Both the position numbers and the translations under genes were made by a program. From NCBI GenBank assembly GCA_023386395.1, contig JAEWJV010000382.1:1-8104 (forward strand): 8,104 bases of DNA. The letters run 5' to 3'. This document shows, one piece after another, positions 7,067-8,104 of the stretch. Origin of the DNA: Bacteroidota bacterium. Lineage in GTDB: Bacteria > Bacteroidota > Bacteroidia > Chitinophagales > Chitinophagaceae. The notes beneath the pieces are model-generated. The model saw only the letters and a program-made list of their open reading frames with translations, searched no databases and had not been told where the DNA came from. The first letter of the stretch is position 1. Each line of letters starts with the position of its first letter.

Positions 7067-7744
7067 TTAATTATCCGTAAACCGGTATCCTGATCCATAC
7101 ACTGTTTTTATATAATCCCCGCTGCCTGCATCAACCAGTTTTTTGCGCAGGTTTTTAATATGTGTATATATAAAGTCGTAGTTGTTTAAATATTCATATT
7201 CATCACCCCACACATGCGATGCAATGGCGTGCTTGGTAAGCACCCGCCGCTGGTTCACGATAAAATATTCCAGCAAATGGTATTCCTTTTCTGTAAGCTC
7301 TACGGTTTTATCATTCATCATAATTCTTTGCGCGTCGGGATCCAGTTTGATTTCATTAAAAACAATGGTTTTATTGCCGTCAAACGACCTGCGCCGCAAT
7401 ACTGCGTTAATACGCGCATTTAATTCTGATAAATGAAATGGCTTGGTGATGTAATCATCTGAACCCGATTCAAGTCCTGTTAATTTGTCTTCCAGCGAAT
7501 TTTTTGCGGAGATAATTATGATGCCCGCTTTCGATTCCATATGCTTTAATTCCTTTATTATATCGAGGCCGCTGCCGTAAGGCAGGCCAATATCCACAAC
7601 AATGCAATCGTAATTAAACTGCTGAATTTTTTCTTTTGCATTTAAAAAATTATCTGCGGTTTCACATATATAACCCTGGTATTCCAGGTATTGCTGAATG
7701 GATTGCTGTAAAGCCTTTTCATCTTCTATTATCAGGATTTTCAT
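7067..7744 (-). CDS. OmpR/PhoB-family response regulator
   Basis: The 225-residue product is normal length for the family. The receiver domain (1-118) has Glu7/Asp8, phosphoacceptor Asp51 (VVDIGLP), Ser79 and Lys101 (ITKPF). The winged-helix DNA-binding domain (about 127-223) shows LTEKEYHLLEYF, the recognition region YTHIKNLRKKL and the closing wing IKTVYGSGYRF. It is the first gene of a two-gene unit with the HisKA kinase. Its promoter must lie in 7745-7972, shared with the divergent YbjQ-family gene. I see no consensus -7 box for it, but a perfect small inverted repeat lies 7-22 nt before its start and could be an autoregulatory site. The regulon is unknown. Confidence 0.95.
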   Translation of the reverse strand: MKILIIEDEKALQQSIQQYLEYQGYICETADNFLNAKEKIQQFNYDCIVVDIGLPYGSGLDIIKELKHMESKAGIIIISAKNSLEDKLTGLESGSDDYITKPFHLSELNARINAVLRRRSFDGNKTIVFNEIKLDPDAQRIMMNDKTVELTEKEYHLLEYFIVNQRRVLTKHAIASHVWGDEYEYLNNYDFIYTHIKNLRKKLVDAGSGDYIKTVYGSGYRFTDN

Positions 7745-7751
7745 GCAGGTA

Positions 7752-7766
7752 TTTACACTTTGTAAA
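7752..7766. promoter_or_regulatory. Perfect inverted repeat before the OmpR-type regulator
   Basis: TTTACA (7752-7757) and TGTAAA (7761-7766) are perfect inverted copies with a 3-bp spacer. On the minus strand, TTACA also recurs as a direct repeat 12 bp apart (TTACACGCAGTTTTACA), closer to the direct-repeat style of OmpR-family sites. It lies 7 nt before the start codon, so it could be an operator or part of a leader hairpin. Confidence 0.3.
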
Positions 7767-7930
7767 ACTGCGTGTAATATAGTTTATTTAAAAAGTGGAA
7801 ATGGTGGATGGTCTTTCTTTGATAAAACCTGTTCCGCAGAATTGTGTTTTGAATCAGGTTATTATAAAACGCCTTGCCCCGATGAACTTCGGAAAAAGAT
7901 TTGATGACCTGCGCGTTTATATAAAGTACT

Positions 7931-7938
7931 TATCTTTA
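7931..7938 (+). promoter_or_regulatory. Possible -7 box of the YbjQ-family gene
   Basis: TATCTTTA differs from TAnnTTTG only at the last base and would give a leader of about 30 nt before the ATG at 7973. No TTTG is found at the standard -33 spacing, so support is weak. Confidence 0.3.
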
Positions 7939-7972
7939 AAACCGTTTTATTTTTATTAAAAAAACCATACAC

Positions 7973-8104
7973 ATGTTACTCACTACAACAAACAACATTG
8001 AAGGCAAACCAATACAGGAATACTTAGGCATTGTAACCGCAGAAACAATTATTGGCGCTAACATATTCAAAGATATTTTCGCAGGCATAAGAGATATTGT
8101 GGGC
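7973..8104 (+). CDS. YbjQ/UPF0145-family protein, 5' part only
   Basis: The first 44 codons are open to the right edge. The translation contains [15 protein letters not shown] and [18 protein letters not shown], which match the conserved start of the YbjQ (UPF0145) family, normally about 100-110 residues. Family members are small soluble proteins that assemble into pentamer-like rings in known structures; their function is not settled, with metal-related roles suggested. The ATG at 7973 is the natural start because the family begins only a few residues before the conserved core. An A-rich leader without Shine-Dalgarno precedes it. It is divergent from the OmpR-type regulator; whether they share control is unknown. 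Confidence 0.9.
   Translation, partial: MLLTTTNNIEGKPIQEYLGIVTAETIIGANIFKDIFAGIRDIVG

Noticed and set aside
7882..7959. 25-codon plus-strand frame before the YbjQ-family gene
   Set aside because: Short, without family resemblance, and it spans the likely promoter of the next gene.

Overview
The window looks like chromosomal DNA from a member of the Bacteroidota, probably close to Chitinophagaceae; I infer this from gene content and style, not from a database match. Signs seen: a secreted protein with tandem Ig-like repeats of the 'CHU_C-associated' kind, a lipoprotein with a Bacteroidota-like signal, start codons without Shine-Dalgarno sequences, matches to the TAnnTTTG -7 promoter box, moderate-to-low GC, and a LytS-type kinase paired with a LytTR regulator.

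Layout. Positions 1-1618 (minus) hold the N-terminal 539 codons of a large secreted repeat protein that runs off the left edge. Positions 1619-2495 have no convincing gene and may include decayed coding sequence. From 7744 down to about 2496, six minus-strand genes lie in one direction: an OmpR-type response regulator (7067-7744), its HisKA sensor kinase (5795-7060), a LytS/YehU-type membrane kinase (4589-5683), a LytTR response regulator (3855-4592), a small cupin (3187-3660) and a YceI-family lipoprotein (2560-3168), closed by a rho-independent terminator (2496-2522). At the right edge the first 44 codons of a YbjQ/UPF0145-family gene start on the plus strand, divergent from the OmpR-type regulator.

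How they may work together. Gene spacing divides the minus-strand run into three pairs: regulator plus kinase (6-nt gap), kinase plus regulator (ATGA overlap) and cupin plus lipoprotein (18-nt gap). The 111-nt and 194-nt gaps in front of the second and third pairs each carry a nearly identical two-part motif on the minus strand: CATTYGTCGATAAA, 10 nt, then CRTCTRT. The two parts are about two helical turns apart, as expected for a LytTR dimer. The motif appears at no other place that I found in the window. My inference is that the LytTR regulator controls its own operon and the downstream cupin-YceI operon through these sites. This is the most interesting observation here. I found no clearly new multi-gene system.
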